Notes: generated by a model not told the origin, from the sequence alone. Counted from the stretch's first letter, positions 10,804 through 25,000 are shown. The stretch: 64,000 bases of DNA from Epiperipatus broadwayi (GCA_028023455.1 JAQFVV010006341.1:624001-688000), one strand, 5' to 3'. Translations and numbers: made by a program.

Positions 10804-11968
10804 CATCACAGACTGTGAATGGTTTTCTCATTCTGCTTATCAAGGGATTTGATAGAAATTCATTTTTCTTTTACAGTTTGCATGTGAAAATAATTTTCTT
10901 TTGCACCATCCACTAAAATTTGACCAGCCAAAAAAACTTTTTATTTCCAGGCAGTCAAAGGCACCCTTAGTTTATCAAATTATGTTATTCTTTCCAATGA
11001 ACAAATTTTTAAAAAAAAATTGTTTTGGTTGTGCCTGGATTTACTGTTTTCCATTATCAAACTTACATCAAGCAATATTCAATCATTCCAGAAGTAGGAA
11101 CTTGTTATTATAAACTGTGGATGTCTTGTATTCACGCTGTTGTGGTATTCCATTTAATCATGTTTTCCATATTACACGGCAACTGGCATTGAAGTTAATC
11201 TTTGATGAAAATATTAGTGAGATGTTATAATGAAGTATCATTCATTGTCTTGTTTTATGGAAATAATGTTGTTATGCTGTTGTATTGTATGTATATAATA
11301 ATGACCGACATAGATTAATGTGTATAAATGTATCATAAACGTTAAATGTTTCAAATTTTACTTTTTTAAGATAAATTTTGAATGTTTCTAGTAATATTGC
11401 CAGATAAAATGTTTTAATATGTTTCTGCTATAGCTGTAATAGCATGTGAATCACTCAATAGTAAAGCAGTAAAAACTGATTCGTAATTTATTTGTGTAGC
11501 TAATAGGATGTATTTTCCTCAAAGCTGGATATTGAGGAAATTCTCCATTCTTTTTGACAGTTCAATGATGTATACAAAGTATTGATACTATTATTTTTAT
11601 TTTTCACTAGAAAATGTAAAAAATATATATATACATACGCAAACCAAACACGCATATATATATTTTTTGAATTTTACATTTACTTTATAAAACTTGTATT
11701 TCATTTTATAATTAAAAACTATTTTTCCTAATTCGAACTTGTTGTCAATAATGTAAATTGACTTACTTTCTGGTTGTAGAGTAGTGCCCTCTAAAGGCAA
11801 ATTCAATACTTGAATGTCAATCTTAATTCTTTGCTTGTTACTGTTGCAACAAAGATAATAAAAATATTTAAAAATTGTCATGTATGATATATTAATTTTA
11901 TCTGTGAGATGATTTATTTTCAGAAAATGTATAATCCAAAAACTGAAAAATTAAGGGGATTAAATAAA
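10804..11968 (+). other. Probable 3' UTR of the SNX9-family gene
   Basis: Sequence after the stop has no competing exon. The first plain AATAAA on this strand that I find is at 11963-11968, so the 3' UTR may reach there, but non-canonical signals could act earlier. The interval is somewhat less repetitive than the intron and holds no recognisable element. Confidence 0.35.
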
Positions 11969-13674
11969 ATTAGAGAATTTTTTTTTTTTTTATTTGTTTT
12001 CATTTGAAATTATTTTAACTAGATCATATATTACAGGTGATAAATTAATACACTCTTATACCGATGTATTTAATATGAGATGAAACTATATAGCATTTGA
12101 ACATTGTCTTGCATTCTTTATAGAGAAATGCATCAAATTCTCATATATGTCAGGGAAGAATACTAACTGCTCATTCAATGTCTAAGAATTGTTCAGAAGC
12201 TTAATAATTTAAAAAAAGGAACTTCATCCTCAAAGTTATGGCTTCATGAAATGAACCATCAACCTCGAAGATAGTGTTGTTGGAATCAAAGCATTTAAAT
12301 AGTTTACAATTATAATATCTACACGAAGAGTAATAATTGGCTAAAGGATTACCTCATGATGGCTTCATTACCAGTTTTACTAATCAAGAGGCTTTTTTAA
12401 AAACAAATTCTTGTACTTTTGACAGCAGAATTCCTATATTGAAAATCAGTGTTTGGATATGGAAACTTGACCAAAAATTGCTTTGGTAAATCCTGGAATT
12501 GATCTCTGCAATGATTGATTCATCTCATCAATAAGTACTGGTTTCCAATAACGAGTAGCATTCTCCCATAAAAGCTTGTCCATCTTGAATAATTAAACTC
12601 TCTTATGATTTACGAAACTGATATTACCTTCACATTCATATCAGTTATTACCTTTTAAGTTTTATCCGTGTTGCACAATACAAAAAAGTTATTAGTAATA
12701 TGACGAGATCCTAAAATTTTGTCTAATACTTGAATATATTATTTAAGAAAGTTAATTCTATAGCAATTTAGTCATTTTAAATTACTAGAATTTTTATAGA
12801 TAATCTTTTCTTTTTTTATAGTTATATCAAAAAGGATTTTTCTTTTTGGACATGTCAGTTTATTTTTTATTATTTTACAAAGAAAAAAAAAGGTTCGAAA
12901 TTTATTTATCATTGAAGCTCTTAAAGAAGTTCTGATTGATTAAATTCTCAAAATAGAATGTTAATGATAAAATATGAAAAGGATGATAAAAATCACCATT
13001 AATCACAATCAGGATTTTGCTATAATAATTACTAAGTATTGGGAATTTTCTCATTTATGCAAAAATATAGAAACTCATCTCTGTAAATCTATAATTTCTC
13101 ATATCTTCTTTAGTTTAAATGTATTGGAACAAACTAATGAATCTTACAATTCAATCCCAGAGCTGTTTGGATGGATCCATAATAATAAATTAAGATTTAT
13201 GGTTACTATTGAATTATATTATTTCAGCAAGATTTGAAAAACTAATAAAATATTGTAATATTTTGATTTCAGTAAATTTAAATATTGGTTTTGAAAGACA
13301 ACACTATTTCATTAAAATAAAATGTTAGAATGGCTTATTTATTTTCAATCAGCAAAATGATTAAATTACTGATGATTCTTTCTGGTGGTAATTTAACTGC
13401 ATGGCCTCATTTCATTAATATAGTTAAATTTCTTTCCTGGAAAGGAGTTAATAATACTTTTTCAATAATAGTTTTGGAAGAGATTGTGTGAAAGATCATG
13501 ATTTGGACCTCCCCCCCCCCCCAATTTTTCAGAAAGTTTTGATATATTCAGACTGTATAGCCAGTACATTTACAAAAAAATTATTCATAGAATTAAGCAT
13601 TAATATATCACTGAGGAAATACTTTTACAAGTATAATCAAATATTAGTTCTGAATCTTATATTCTCATTTATAC
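11969..13674. other. Intergenic A/T-rich DNA, nothing recognised
   Basis: Low-complexity intergenic sequence between the two convergent genes. Short open frames here match nothing I know. It contains a 12-base C tract at 13511-13522. Confidence 0.5.
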
Positions 13675-14697
13675 CAGTAGTTGGCAACCTGTGGTCCGCA
13701 GACCACTGGCAGTCCCTGACATAATTTTAATAGTCTGCAAAGAAATTCAGATATTATTTAAATTCACTAAACTCATTTAATAAAATTTTTAAATAAAAAA
13801 TAAATCTTGTTTAAGCTGTATTATTATATGTAAAATAGAACAAGAACATTATATTGGTAATTGATTTGTTACAAAATACTAATGTGACTTGCAAAACATC
13901 TATCTCAAAGGAGTTTAAATTAATCCCTACTCAATCAGCTTCATATAAAAAGTAACAAAATAAGAATACCGTATTCTGTACAAGTGACTAGGCATTAAGT
14001 TTGACTATGGCATCCTCTTGGTAATTGGGTGAACTAAAACTCAAAAGTTGTATTAATCTTAAATAACTTTCGTAGATACGAATTAGAAAATTACACATAT
14101 AAAATGTAACAAATACGCATTTATACATGCATTTATTTTTATGAAATAAAATGAACATTATATTAACAGAATAAAACATAATTCTTTAACAAATTATAAA
14201 ACATATAAATACAAACTTAGTTTTACTTTCATATAACTCAAAATGACAACAAATAATTATAAAAAAACTTAACACAAAAATTATATTAATATAATATTCT
14301 AATTTATTTTTTCTTTAAGTTCAATATTGCATTCATTTAAGTATTTCTTTATATTTATATCTAATAAATCTGACTCCATTCACAACAACCTACTTGTGTA
14401 AAAAAACGTTCTCAACTGTAACAGCCATCAAAAACAAGTATTGCTTTGTTTGAAATAGAAGCTCCTTTACATGCTGCAGTGACATCATTGGAGCCAAGGA
14501 TTAGTAAAATAATTTTAAACCAAGAGCAGCAAATGTTGCACTAATTTTTAATATATTTTACTATTATTTATTATTATTTTTGTGTTAAAATTAAAATTAT
14601 TAATATATATGTATATCATAACTAAATGCTCATATTAATTCATACCTTTAAAAATTATGTTAGTGGTCTGCAATATCTAAAAGGTTGCCGACCGCTG
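13675..14697. mobile_element. hAT-type MITE, ~1.02 kb
   Basis: The left end reads CAGTAGTTGGCAACCT and the reverse complement of the right end reads CAGCGGTCGGCAACCT. These are 16-bp terminal inverted repeats of the widespread CAGNGGTCGGCAACC hAT type. Inside each end lies a short subterminal GCAGACCACT motif. Flanking 8-mers ATTTATAC and CTTTATAA match at 6 of 8 positions, as expected of an old 8-bp target duplication. The interior is A/T-rich with no transposase frame. Confidence 0.85.
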
Positions 14698-15000
14698 CTT
14701 TATAATACATATTTATGTGTGTATATTTATCTACTATTAAGAAATATGGGTCCCCACTCTGATGATTAATTTAGTAGTTTGCTCCTTTATTTGTGATATT
14801 ATTATGACAAATTTAATTAATAAATATTAAACTATGGGGCTAAATAAGTAGTTATATTTACAAATTCGGATTTTGGAAGTTGTAGAGATCATATTTCTTA
14901 ATTAGTTGGTATGTTTTCATGTAAATTCCTCCTTCATTCACAAAATGGATTCAAGAGGTGATTAGCTAAATAATTCCCGGTAGTTGTGACTTTTGACTCA

Positions 15001-15320
15001 GGTGGCCACCAGAGGCGCTGGTCGGGGTCAACCACAGAAATACTTAGAGCAGGGGCCCCAAATGCAGCATTGCAAATTCCACCCGAAAGGTGGCGCTGTT
15101 CACAATGCGTAAACACAGCAACATTCCACCAGCTGGCTGGCAGCAAAGCTGCCCACTTGGTGGCGCTGGTCGCAGTGCGTAAGCCCATTTAGCTTATATC
15201 GTCTTCTACCAGCAGATACCAAGAACCAAGGTGGTGCTGATTGCCGTAAACACATCTAGCTTATGTGTCGTCTGCTAACAGCGACTACCAAGATTCTAGC
15301 CCACTATGTGGCGCTGTTTC
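15001..15320 (+). promoter_or_regulatory. GC-rich tandem array with five CTCF-like motifs
   Basis: Five degenerate units each contain GTGGCGCTG or a near match, ending at 15020, 15098, 15168, 15239 and 15316 (spacing 78, 70, 71 and 77), all in the same orientation. The surrounding bases resemble the CTCF consensus CCASYAGRKGGCRSY: TGGCCACCAGAGGCGCTG (one base short), AAAGGTGGCGCTG, CCACTTGGTGGCGCTG, CCAAGGTGGTGCTG and CCACTATGTGGCGCTG. The array lies between the 3' ends of two convergent genes. It may be an insulator-like array, or a minisatellite that matches by chance. GC content is far above the surroundings, which also creates meaningless open frames on both strands. Confidence 0.5.
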
Positions 15321-15916
15321 TCCACGGTTACACACGGAAAAACTACGCATTCCCTTGAATTAAGAATCTGAGAATTAAATTTCCAAAAATGAAAAAGCTT
15401 TATTTTTGATTAGAAAATATCAAACATTTATTGTTTGTTAGTTTGTGACTTCTTAAATCAAAAGATCAATAAAAGTTAACTGCTACTAAAGAGAGATATT
15501 ATGTATAAAACTAGACTTCAATTCGTTTAGTTTTTTGTCAGGATATAATAATGTATCAAGAAATTTTTAAAATAATTAGGAATTCAGATTTCATACATGT
15601 TAGAATTAAGTATTTTCTTCATATCTGATTGAATAATGCACATTATATCAAGCATGGCATCTGTCTTTCAATTCCAGAACCACAATGAGGAAAATCAAAA
15701 TGGCCCATGTAGGTAATGTGTTTACATATTGGCCATTAATACTTTTCACGATGGTTTCTAGAGCTTCATTATGAAAGAATAAAAAAAAATCATACACTGG
15801 ATCCTAGAAGACTGCAGTAATAAGGTCATGTGATACTAATAATTGCTGCAATAAACAATTCTTACAAATTATAAATATTCAATGATTCATACAGAATATT
15901 ATTTTTGAAAACAACT
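15321..15916. other. Downstream flank of GBE1, nothing recognised
   Basis: A/T-rich intergenic sequence between the GC-rich array and the GBE1 polyadenylation signal. No gene or repeat is recognised. Confidence 0.5.
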
Positions 15917-15922
15917 TTTATT
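15917..15922 (-). terminator. Polyadenylation signal of GBE1
   Basis: Read on the minus strand this is AATAAA, 61 bases beyond the GBE1 stop codon. It is the first canonical signal after the stop and implies a very short 3' UTR. Confidence 0.65.
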
Positions 15923-15982
15923 AATTTCAAATATTCAAACAACTGTAAATAATTATATCAAAATAATCTCTGGATAAAATTT

Positions 15983-16030
15983 CTAATGCAAATTGGCCAA
16001 AACAAATGCTGCTCGATTTGGTAAATACAC
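15983..16030 (-). CDS. GBE1: GBE1 terminal coding exon
   Basis: Fifteen codons and a stop ([15 protein letters not shown], then TAG) after acceptor TAATACAG. It matches the conserved V-Y-x-P-x-R-x-A tail of branching enzymes. It joins exon 9 in phase 0 across a 4.7-kb intron. Confidence 0.94.
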   Translation of the reverse strand: MYLPNRAAFVLANLH

Positions 16031-19000
16031 CTGTATTAAAAAAAAGAAAAAAAGTTACATAATTTATCAAATAAATATTATAATATTTTAAGAATAACTT
16101 AGTTCATACATAACTATGACTTGAAGGCCATGATTCATGTATATTCTATTTTATTTTTAAAGAGTTTATTGGAAATCTAAAAATTTTAGGATATCAAATA
16201 CTAAGGCTCATCTAATCCACAGAAGATTTATTATACTATCTAAGTTAAAATGAGATAGAATCTGAAAAAGTTCTCAAATATCTGCCAAATCATTCGTAAA
16301 TAAATAAATATTTACCAAGCAGATCATAGACAAACTATCAAATATAAGATATAGATCTATATTAATAATTTTTATTAGTCATTTATTGGATTAGAGATTA
16401 TCCATTTAATGAATAATATCACTGTAATGTATTTATATATGACCAAAGATGACGATCCCCAAGATGCACATTTTGTGCTGAGCCAGCATTCATCATTTGG
16501 TCCAGATCCAATTCTCTTATACATGTCATTGTTCAGTACATTTAGATAGGGAATTACTACAGTTTATTTGACAAGTCAAAGTTACGTGAAATGTGCATCT
16601 TGGGAATCATACATCTTTTTCATGCTTTTGATCACATCCCTCTATAAGGCGTTAGAAGTGGATAGAAACCAGACCCTACCTTGCATGAGAACTGTGTAGT
16701 GAAAATTACACTACAAAAATATTCACTAAATTGATAATCTCTAATAAATGACTAATAAAAATTATCATGTAGTTTGTGTAAAAGTTCTGAGGGCAGTAAG
16801 TTTGACATCAAACTAATAAATTCCCTATCTATATGACTGAACAATGATAAAGATATGTGTAAGAGAATGAGATCCGGACTGCTGGAGATCACATATCTTT
16901 GGACATATGTTTTATGATTATACCATTCCACAAGGTGTTAAAAGTGGATAGAAACCAGACCCTACCTTGCATGAGAACTGTGTAGTGAAAATTACACTAC
17001 AAAAATATTCACTAAATTGATAATCTCTAATAAATGACTAATAAAAATTATTGACATACTTCTATCATCTGTTTTGTGTCAAAGTTGTGAGGGCAGTAAG
17101 TTTGAATAAACGGCAAAACTCTTTATACAGTAGTGCCACTCAAAGCAAGACAGAGTAATCAATGGATGCCACATGGCTTGTGCATAAAATCCCTATCTAG
17201 TGCCTACTCATCCAATATCCCCAAACTACTTTCTGGCTTGTAGCCTTCGTCAGTGAGGAGCCTTGGATCTGAGAGCATTGCACAGAGACTGAGTGGCACT
17301 ACTGTATAAAGAGTTTTTCCCATTTTAACAAGTTATGAGCAAGCATGAGAGATAGTGATCATGTGATGTTTAAAGGTTTAATACCAATCCTGCCTAATAG
17401 GAAGGTGGTGGCTATGGTTATAAGAGAACCAAAGACACCAAAATGTATGGATGCTGAACTGAGTTCAGACCCATATGGCTATATAAGCTATTGAGCTTAG
17501 ATTGAAAATATTTGTGCATTTTCAATTTTATTCTCATAGTTTTGTAGTTATGTAGAGATAAAAAATGGTTGCTGGAGGGTTGCATTAGATCCCAAGATCT
17601 ACGTGCAGCGCTCTCAGATCCAAGGCTCCTCACTGACGAAGGCCACAAGCCAGAAACTAGTTTGGGGATATTGGATGAGTAGGCACTAGATAGGGATTTT
17701 ATGCACAAACCTGGCATCCATTGATTACTCTGTCTGTTTTGCCTATTTTAACAACAATTATGAGCAAACATGGGAGATAAGTGATCATGTAATGTTTAAA
17801 GGTTTAATTCCCTATCTATATGTACACTGAACGATGATAAAGATATGGGTGAGAGAATGTGATCTGGGCCAACTGGTGAGTACTGGTTCAGCATGAGATG
17901 TGTATTTTGGGGATCATCTTTTTCATATGTCCTTGATCGTATGTTTTACAATTACATCTCTCCACAAGGTGTTAAAAGCAATGGAAAACAAATCCCTACC
18001 TTGTGTTAGAGTTGTGTAGTGAAAATTTACAGAAATATTCATTAAATAAAATAGACTACATCCACATATAGTCAAGTAAAGAGTCCAAATAAAAACTGAG
18101 TACACATAAGTAGTCTAAATAAAATAATTGAGGTTTTATCCAGCAGACTGGGAGCAATAAGTTGAAGATGTATTTATTGATGACAGACCAAAGATCAACA
18201 GCAAATATATATCTTTTGCAGTCATAGTTTTGTTTTAAAAAAAGCTCTGATAAAAAATAATTATTCTCTCAGAATATCATTTAACTCTGCAATGTGTAAT
18301 TAAAAAAAATTTCACAAACTGATGGCGAATATTGGCTTGAATGTTGTTCTCATTTAATTCAAACAAGACTTTAACTGGTAATAATTAGTCTAGATAGTGA
18401 ATTATCATTTACTATTCACATAATCTAATTCAAAAGAATAGTAAAAATATTTGGAAATTTGCCTTTTTTAAAAAAAATTAAAAGTCAGCAATTTTTCGAA
18501 ACAAGTGATAAGGAAAACTGTTGGTCCTAACAGATGATGCCATACTTAAACAATGAGGAAATCTATGCAAGTTTAACAAATTCAAAAGATACTACATACC
18601 CAATTGGTAAAGTATCCAAACAGACCCATCATAGCAGAATAGTGATAGCTCAGATCTACATGCTCAAAATATTCAAACTGCTAAAAAAAGCTATTTCCCT
18701 CAGAATTTTTATTATATTGATGAAATCTCAAACCAGTTTCCATACATTTATTATTTCATCTAATTCAATTTCTTTTACTTTCCAACTAACAGTGGCAAAT
18801 TACAGTAAATAATAATAAATATTTCAACTTCTATGAATCACAATCTTAGTAGTTTTTCAATCATATAAAGATGCTTAACCATCTTCCATGTTCTAAATAT
18901 ATTGATAAAGATATCTTTGGATTTGATATAAAGATGTTTTCTCTTTAAGAATAAGTTTTATAAAGACATTTACAACACTGCATGCCAATTCTCATTGACT

Positions 19001-22000
19001 AGGAATTTTGCAACAAAACTAATGTTTTTATTCAGCAGCTTTTTTGTGTTCCGAACATTATCAATATCGTAAAAATGATTTTGATAAGTGTATCTTAGAT
19101 CTCTTAAATTTCACTTATTTTTGGAGATAGTTTGGAAATTAGTGTTGTATTTCTAATTAACTACTTTAATAAGGGTCACATACTTGCTGTTTCTAGCAAT
19201 AGTGTCTTCTTGTGCATCCAACATGGTAATTTTAATTGTTTTGCTTTGAATGTGAGCAGACAATAATTGGGTTATTTTTGACAACTTAGAATTCAATATT
19301 CTGCTTTTTTTTGAAGAAGAAGAATTGTTTCTGCTATCTCACAAATTATTATAACATCAAAAGATTTATTCTGAAAAATCAAATGGCAGCCGTCTCTAAT
19401 CAAGAAAAGTGAAGCTCTCAATCTTTTTTCTATTAGCAATGACAAAGACACAGAGATATTCCAAAATTGATGAAAGAAAGAATAAAAGTTGAAAGAGTTG
19501 TTTCAGGGAATGATTCACAAACTTGCAGAGGAAATCTAAAAAGTAAATAGTTCATCAGAATTTAATCTATATGAAAATGTGAGACTGATCACTGCATTAA
19601 ACATAACTTTGCACATTAATTGGAAAAGTAGAACTACTGATCTAGTTCTGGCTGTAATTTCATTCATTTGTGCTGCCTTTTGAGATTTCTGACTGGTTCA
19701 CTTGTGGCACTGCATACTGTGGCTATTGAGCTGTCCATGTCCTGTGCATTGGTTGCTGGTATTAGTGAACCAATCCAGCTGTCTGTTGGCATTAAGCAAA
19801 TCATCTATATCATTGCATGTTGGAAGTATTGAGTTAATTTACCTGTGTTACTTCCTGCTGGGCTACTGAACTGATCCAATTGTGCATCTGTTGGCACTGA
19901 TCTGGTTCATCTATGCCATTGTCTGCTAGGACTGAGCTAGTTTAAATATGCTAATGTCTACTGGAACTATTGAACTGGTTCACTATATGTGACTGCCTGC
20001 TGAGAATTTTAAGCTGGCGTAGCTCTCACTGTGTTGGAACTGAGCCGGTCTGCTACGTCAACGCCTGCTAGGACAGCTGAGCTTGTGGAAATATTGAACA
20101 GTGTTCCTTTGCCTGGGGTATCAGAAAGAATGAATTATATTTTATTAAAGTATTTTTGTTAGTCTCAAGTAGTGAAACTGAGTGAACCAAGACTAGCTGA
20201 AGTAACTATATTAAAACTTCGTACTCAGAATGACATCCTCATGACTGGTGCAGACTATCATTTTGTGAAGAGATTAATTATTATGAGATTTAAAATACAG
20301 CATGATAAATTAAATATGTAACACAATAACAAAGGTTTTCTCGTTTAGTCATAATATCCTATTTCCTAATTACTTCCATTTCTCCATTATGCAAAGAATA
20401 GCAATGCCATCTATCTTTACTCATTCTTATGTAAAGAGGATAGACTCCAGTGATAAACTTGTTGGCAAAAAGAACTACTAGATAAAACAGAAACATAGAA
20501 GAATGTTTCAGATGAACAGCTCTGAAAAAAAAAAACAGGATAGGTGCAATGTTCTATTTAGTAGTTCTTATCAAGGTAAAGGAAATCATAAACTAATACT
20601 TAGAATAAGATTTGAATGGAGAAAGATATTAATGTACATGAATCATGATTTAAAACATTTTGATATGTTCTACACTAATAGTTAATAATAATATTTAATT
20701 ATTATTAACAATCACAGATTGCAAAATAATTTTTGCTTTTATTTATTAAATTACCATCAGTGAATTCTGTCGTCCATTCCAACTTTCATTAAAAGTAAAA
20801 TATTCCACATTATGGTCCAAACGATTGTGCCCATTAAATTCACCTATATCAGTATCTAAAACAATTATATATCTGGAAGTAAGTCAAAGATAGAAATATA
20901 AAACAGTAATTATTTGTTAATAAATCTAATTATTTCAATAATCATACAAAAATAAGATTTAATAAACACATTCAGAGAACATTCTCTTTATTTATCATGA
21001 AAAAATAGTAATTTAGAATCATTTCTGGTTGCTCTGCTCTCCTGCATCAGGAGAGGAATTTACCCTTTTTTAATTTAAGTACATGTGGTCAAACATAAAC
21101 CATGACTGCCGAATATATTCCTACAATGGTAGAGGACTAAAATAATTCTGTATACTGGAAATAACAGACTGACCACTATCCATGAACTAGGAGCTCTAGA
21201 TTCTGCCAATAAATCACATAGGATAAGGAAGGACTTGATGACTAAATAAGTTGTGTCAAAAAAATCCATATAATAAATAAAAATAATAATTTCTTCATAT
21301 AACTCCAGACAACTTTTATTTGAACCACCTATTACCCATATGGTCTTTTTACATACACACATAAGTAATTATGAAAGAGTAAATCATTAATCTTACTAAC
21401 AATTTATCTTATCAGATGCTATAAAAAAGATGGATATGACTATAATGAAAACATTTAAGGTTAAGATTAGTTATCAAATTAGTTTAAGAAAGAGTTTAAA
21501 ATGCATAAATAGTTCACAATAGTAATATGAATTAATAACAAGTACATATTATAAAAGATTTTCTCACATTTCAACAATAGCATATAGAAAATTCATTTAC
21601 ATTTTTATGTTTTGGGTTATAAATATGAAATTTTCTTTTTAACAATTTTTTTTAAAATGCAATGAATTGTGTGTTTGAAGAAATTCTCAACTAGTCGCAT
21701 GTGGAGTATATTTTGTAACTAAATAACACTATGCCTAAAAACCAGTTTGGATAACAGAAATGTCACTATAATGAAATAGACATCTAAATCAATTTCCTAA
21801 AAGTAAGTTCACAATTCTTAGGATAGGCAGATTTTAATCTTTATTTAGTCTATACAATGTAACAGTTTACTTATATAATTCTTGACTTAAAAGAAGAATC
21901 AATAACGTATGCTTTTAAGAGCATCAGAGCCATCTATTGCAAACCTGAGAATACTAAACAGTGTTTAAGATGTGAATATGATCTAGTATCCAATTATTAT

Positions 22001-25000
22001 GTTTGTGAGATACAGTGAACATCTAAAGACATGTTAAATGTTTTAAGTGCAACTTCAAAGATAGCTGAAATCAATGAAGCATAGATTCTTCCATGCCATA
22101 ATGCAATATTTGTGACTGATCAATTTCCATTACTAGCAATATTTTTATTGCAAGACAAAGATCCTTGTATATCCTAATTTACCTATGATTATGTTTTGGT
22201 TTGGTGTATTAGTCTTAGTTTTGTACTACTTGGCAAAAATATTGTAAATATTTTGGTAAGTGCTGATAATTAAGAACAAAAGCAACTTCAAAAATTTAAT
22301 CTTCAGTACAATGCATTCAAAGATTGTAAATTGAGCACCGCCGGAGGCCATTATGACATCAATTTATAAAGAATCACTTTGATTTATAGAATGATAAAAC
22401 ATCGCTTAATTCTAACAGGTTATTTTTTTATCATAGAATCAATATATTAAAAAAAAGAAAATCATTTCCTAGAGAATCAGTTGTAAAAAAATACATATTG
22501 AAGACTATAATCATATATATATGACAAAAAATGATTTATATTCAAAATTAATTTACATCATATGATCCTTTAATACCAATATTAATAATATGGATCATTT
22601 TGTATACAACATTACTTTTGGTTTTGATGGATTATTAAAAAAAATTCCTATTTGGAAAATTTTCAATAAGTTTTTGCAAATATTTTTGTATGTAAATGTT
22701 TGACTGAAATAAACTTTAGATGAGTACAATGATGGTTGGAGATATAGTAAATTTATTTTGGAATCAGATATATAAAGCTTATAATGTATAGTTTAATAAA
22801 ATCTTGGGTCATAGTTGTTGGAATAATAGTTATATGTCTAGCTATGAATACGGGAGTAGATATCTCCTGAAAATGCTTAGCTTAATATACAATATCTTAA
22901 ATATATTGCTTCATAGAAGTTCTAATAGTTTTCAATTTATTGAAAGAAAAAGTTGAATTATTTTATCAAGGTATTGATATTTGATTAAAATACAAACCTC
23001 TTATTTAAGGATTTCAAGAACAAACAATACATGGAACTTCCTGGCACCTGTGTAAATTAAAGCAATGGTAAGGTCTTTAGATCGATTCAAATTCTGGTGC
23101 TCAAAATTCTTGGATTATTTATATATATATAAGATTTCTTGAGTGAAAGATTCTTCAGAGTAAATAAATTCGAGATAAAAATATAAAAAGAAAACACTTT
23201 AAAGAATGAGATTATTTAATTAAAACATGAAATGGAGGGCAGAATTGTAATTATTATGAAAAGATTAGCTAATGTTAATAAAGCCTATTATAAGATGCTG
23301 ATAATAAATGGTGATGTCAATTAGATCGTATAATTACCCATAGTACATTTATGGAAATCAACTAAAAAAAGAATTGAATTTTTTTTCCAAAAAAAGTTTT
23401 CATTATTTAACAGTCATATATAAACAAATATGGTTGCTCTAGGATTCCAAAAACAAAAATGGGAATGAGAATACAAAGTGAGAAAAAGAGAGTTTTATGA
23501 TAACTGCACAATATAAAAATCAATATATGAAACACAAATATAATCAAATGCTGCCTCATTAATCTGACATCTTGCAATGCAGACTTAATTTCTTCTGTAG
23601 TAAAAAATTTCAAACCTTATCTAATTATTGCTTTCCACTATATTCCATCTTCATCCATACTTTGCAATGAAAGCAATCAATATTGACGTCTTTGCTTAAT
23701 TATAACATAAAATTCATTTTTACAGAGACTGTTACTAACTCATTCATTTTATGCACTCAATTCAAAAAAAATGGATTCCTTCCATAATTAATTCAATAAT
23801 GTTGAATTTGGTAAGTTGAAGACTACACCAAATGATATTAAAATATCCTTAAATAATTTTTTCCCTGTATGTTATATTAGGTTCATAAGATATCTATGTC
23901 TTTCAGAAAACAAATTTGACAGAAATCAATCTTTGTATGACTAATTCAGTTGAAGGATTTATATCATTGTGATGAAATATTGTTTTTTAACTTATTAAAA
24001 GTATCATCAACACACTAGTCTGCATTACATCTCAACATTGATGTCCCTTTTCATTTTACCAAAACCATCATAATATTTAAACTTCAAGTGGCTTTGCTTG
24101 TTTTATTATCTGATTATAATATGGGTCAGGATTGCAGTATAACCTCTGATTATATTACATACTATGTATTAAGATTATACTACATTATCTGAATCTTAAT
24201 GCTATGTAATTGTGTTACATATTGAGTTATGTTATACTATATTATTATCTGATTATATTACATATTGGGATTGTACTGTCTATGATTGTATTAACACTCT
24301 TATTGTACTACTTTATAGATTGATTAATTATGAATCAAAATTCTAAACTCAAGTGCTTTTGTTCTGATTTTTTTTTTTTTTTTGGCTTCTATAAAAGGTG
24401 CTTTGCTATGTATAGTAAAACAATTAAGTCTGAATCTATAAAGTACCACAATAAGAGTGTTTAATGTAATTATAGGCATAATACAATCAGATAATGTAGT
24501 ACAATCACAACACAAAATATGTAACACAATCACAGCATACAAAAGATTCCCATAATGTAGCATAATCTTAATACATAGCATAATCAGAGTATATACTATA
24601 ATCCTAGTGCATATTATAAACAGAGTATGTAATACAATCAGCATAAAGAGCAACTTGAAGTCTGGTCATATCAAGACAACGGATTGAGATACAATTAGAT
24701 GATAGAATTTAAGGTTATAAAAAAATATGACTTTTTTGTAGTCTTAAGATAACAGAAGCCAAGAAAAGCTTCAAAATACATTCTATTTTTTTAACATATA
24801 AAAATATGAACTAGTCAAGAAAAATATAACTGATAACTTCAAAAAGTAAAGAAAAAAACAATTTTGATATCAATAACAAGTAAAATGAAAAGTATGTTCA
24901 ATTATGTAAATTGATAAAAATAATTTAACCTCATACCTAATCTGTGTTTAATTTAAATCAAAGACTTAGATAAAAAATTATTTGCAGAAAAAAAAAGACT

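Larger units (their letters stand above)
17111..17800. repeat. Foldback/hammerhead family 1, minus arm plus plus arm
   Basis: The minus arm 17111-17310 starts with GGCAAAACTCTTTATACAGT. It is followed by a 250-bp internal segment (17330-17560: ACACCAAAATGTATGGATGC, GAGTTCAGACCCATATGG) and a plus arm 17570-17790 ending GTTTTGCCTATTTTAACA. The internal segment has a counterpart at 5160-5320 in the copy at 4.7-5.6 kb. The right edge merges directly into a family 2 monomer at 17808. Confidence 0.8.

Noticed and set aside
14934-15192. Overlapping open frames on both strands in the GC-rich array
   Set aside because: They arise because the tandem units are GC-rich and so lack stops; no family resemblance, no splice context.
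24324-24653. 109-residue minus-strand open frame
   Set aside because: It is a translation of the palindrome's tandem repeats (repeating I-M-L-H-T-like wording), not a gene.
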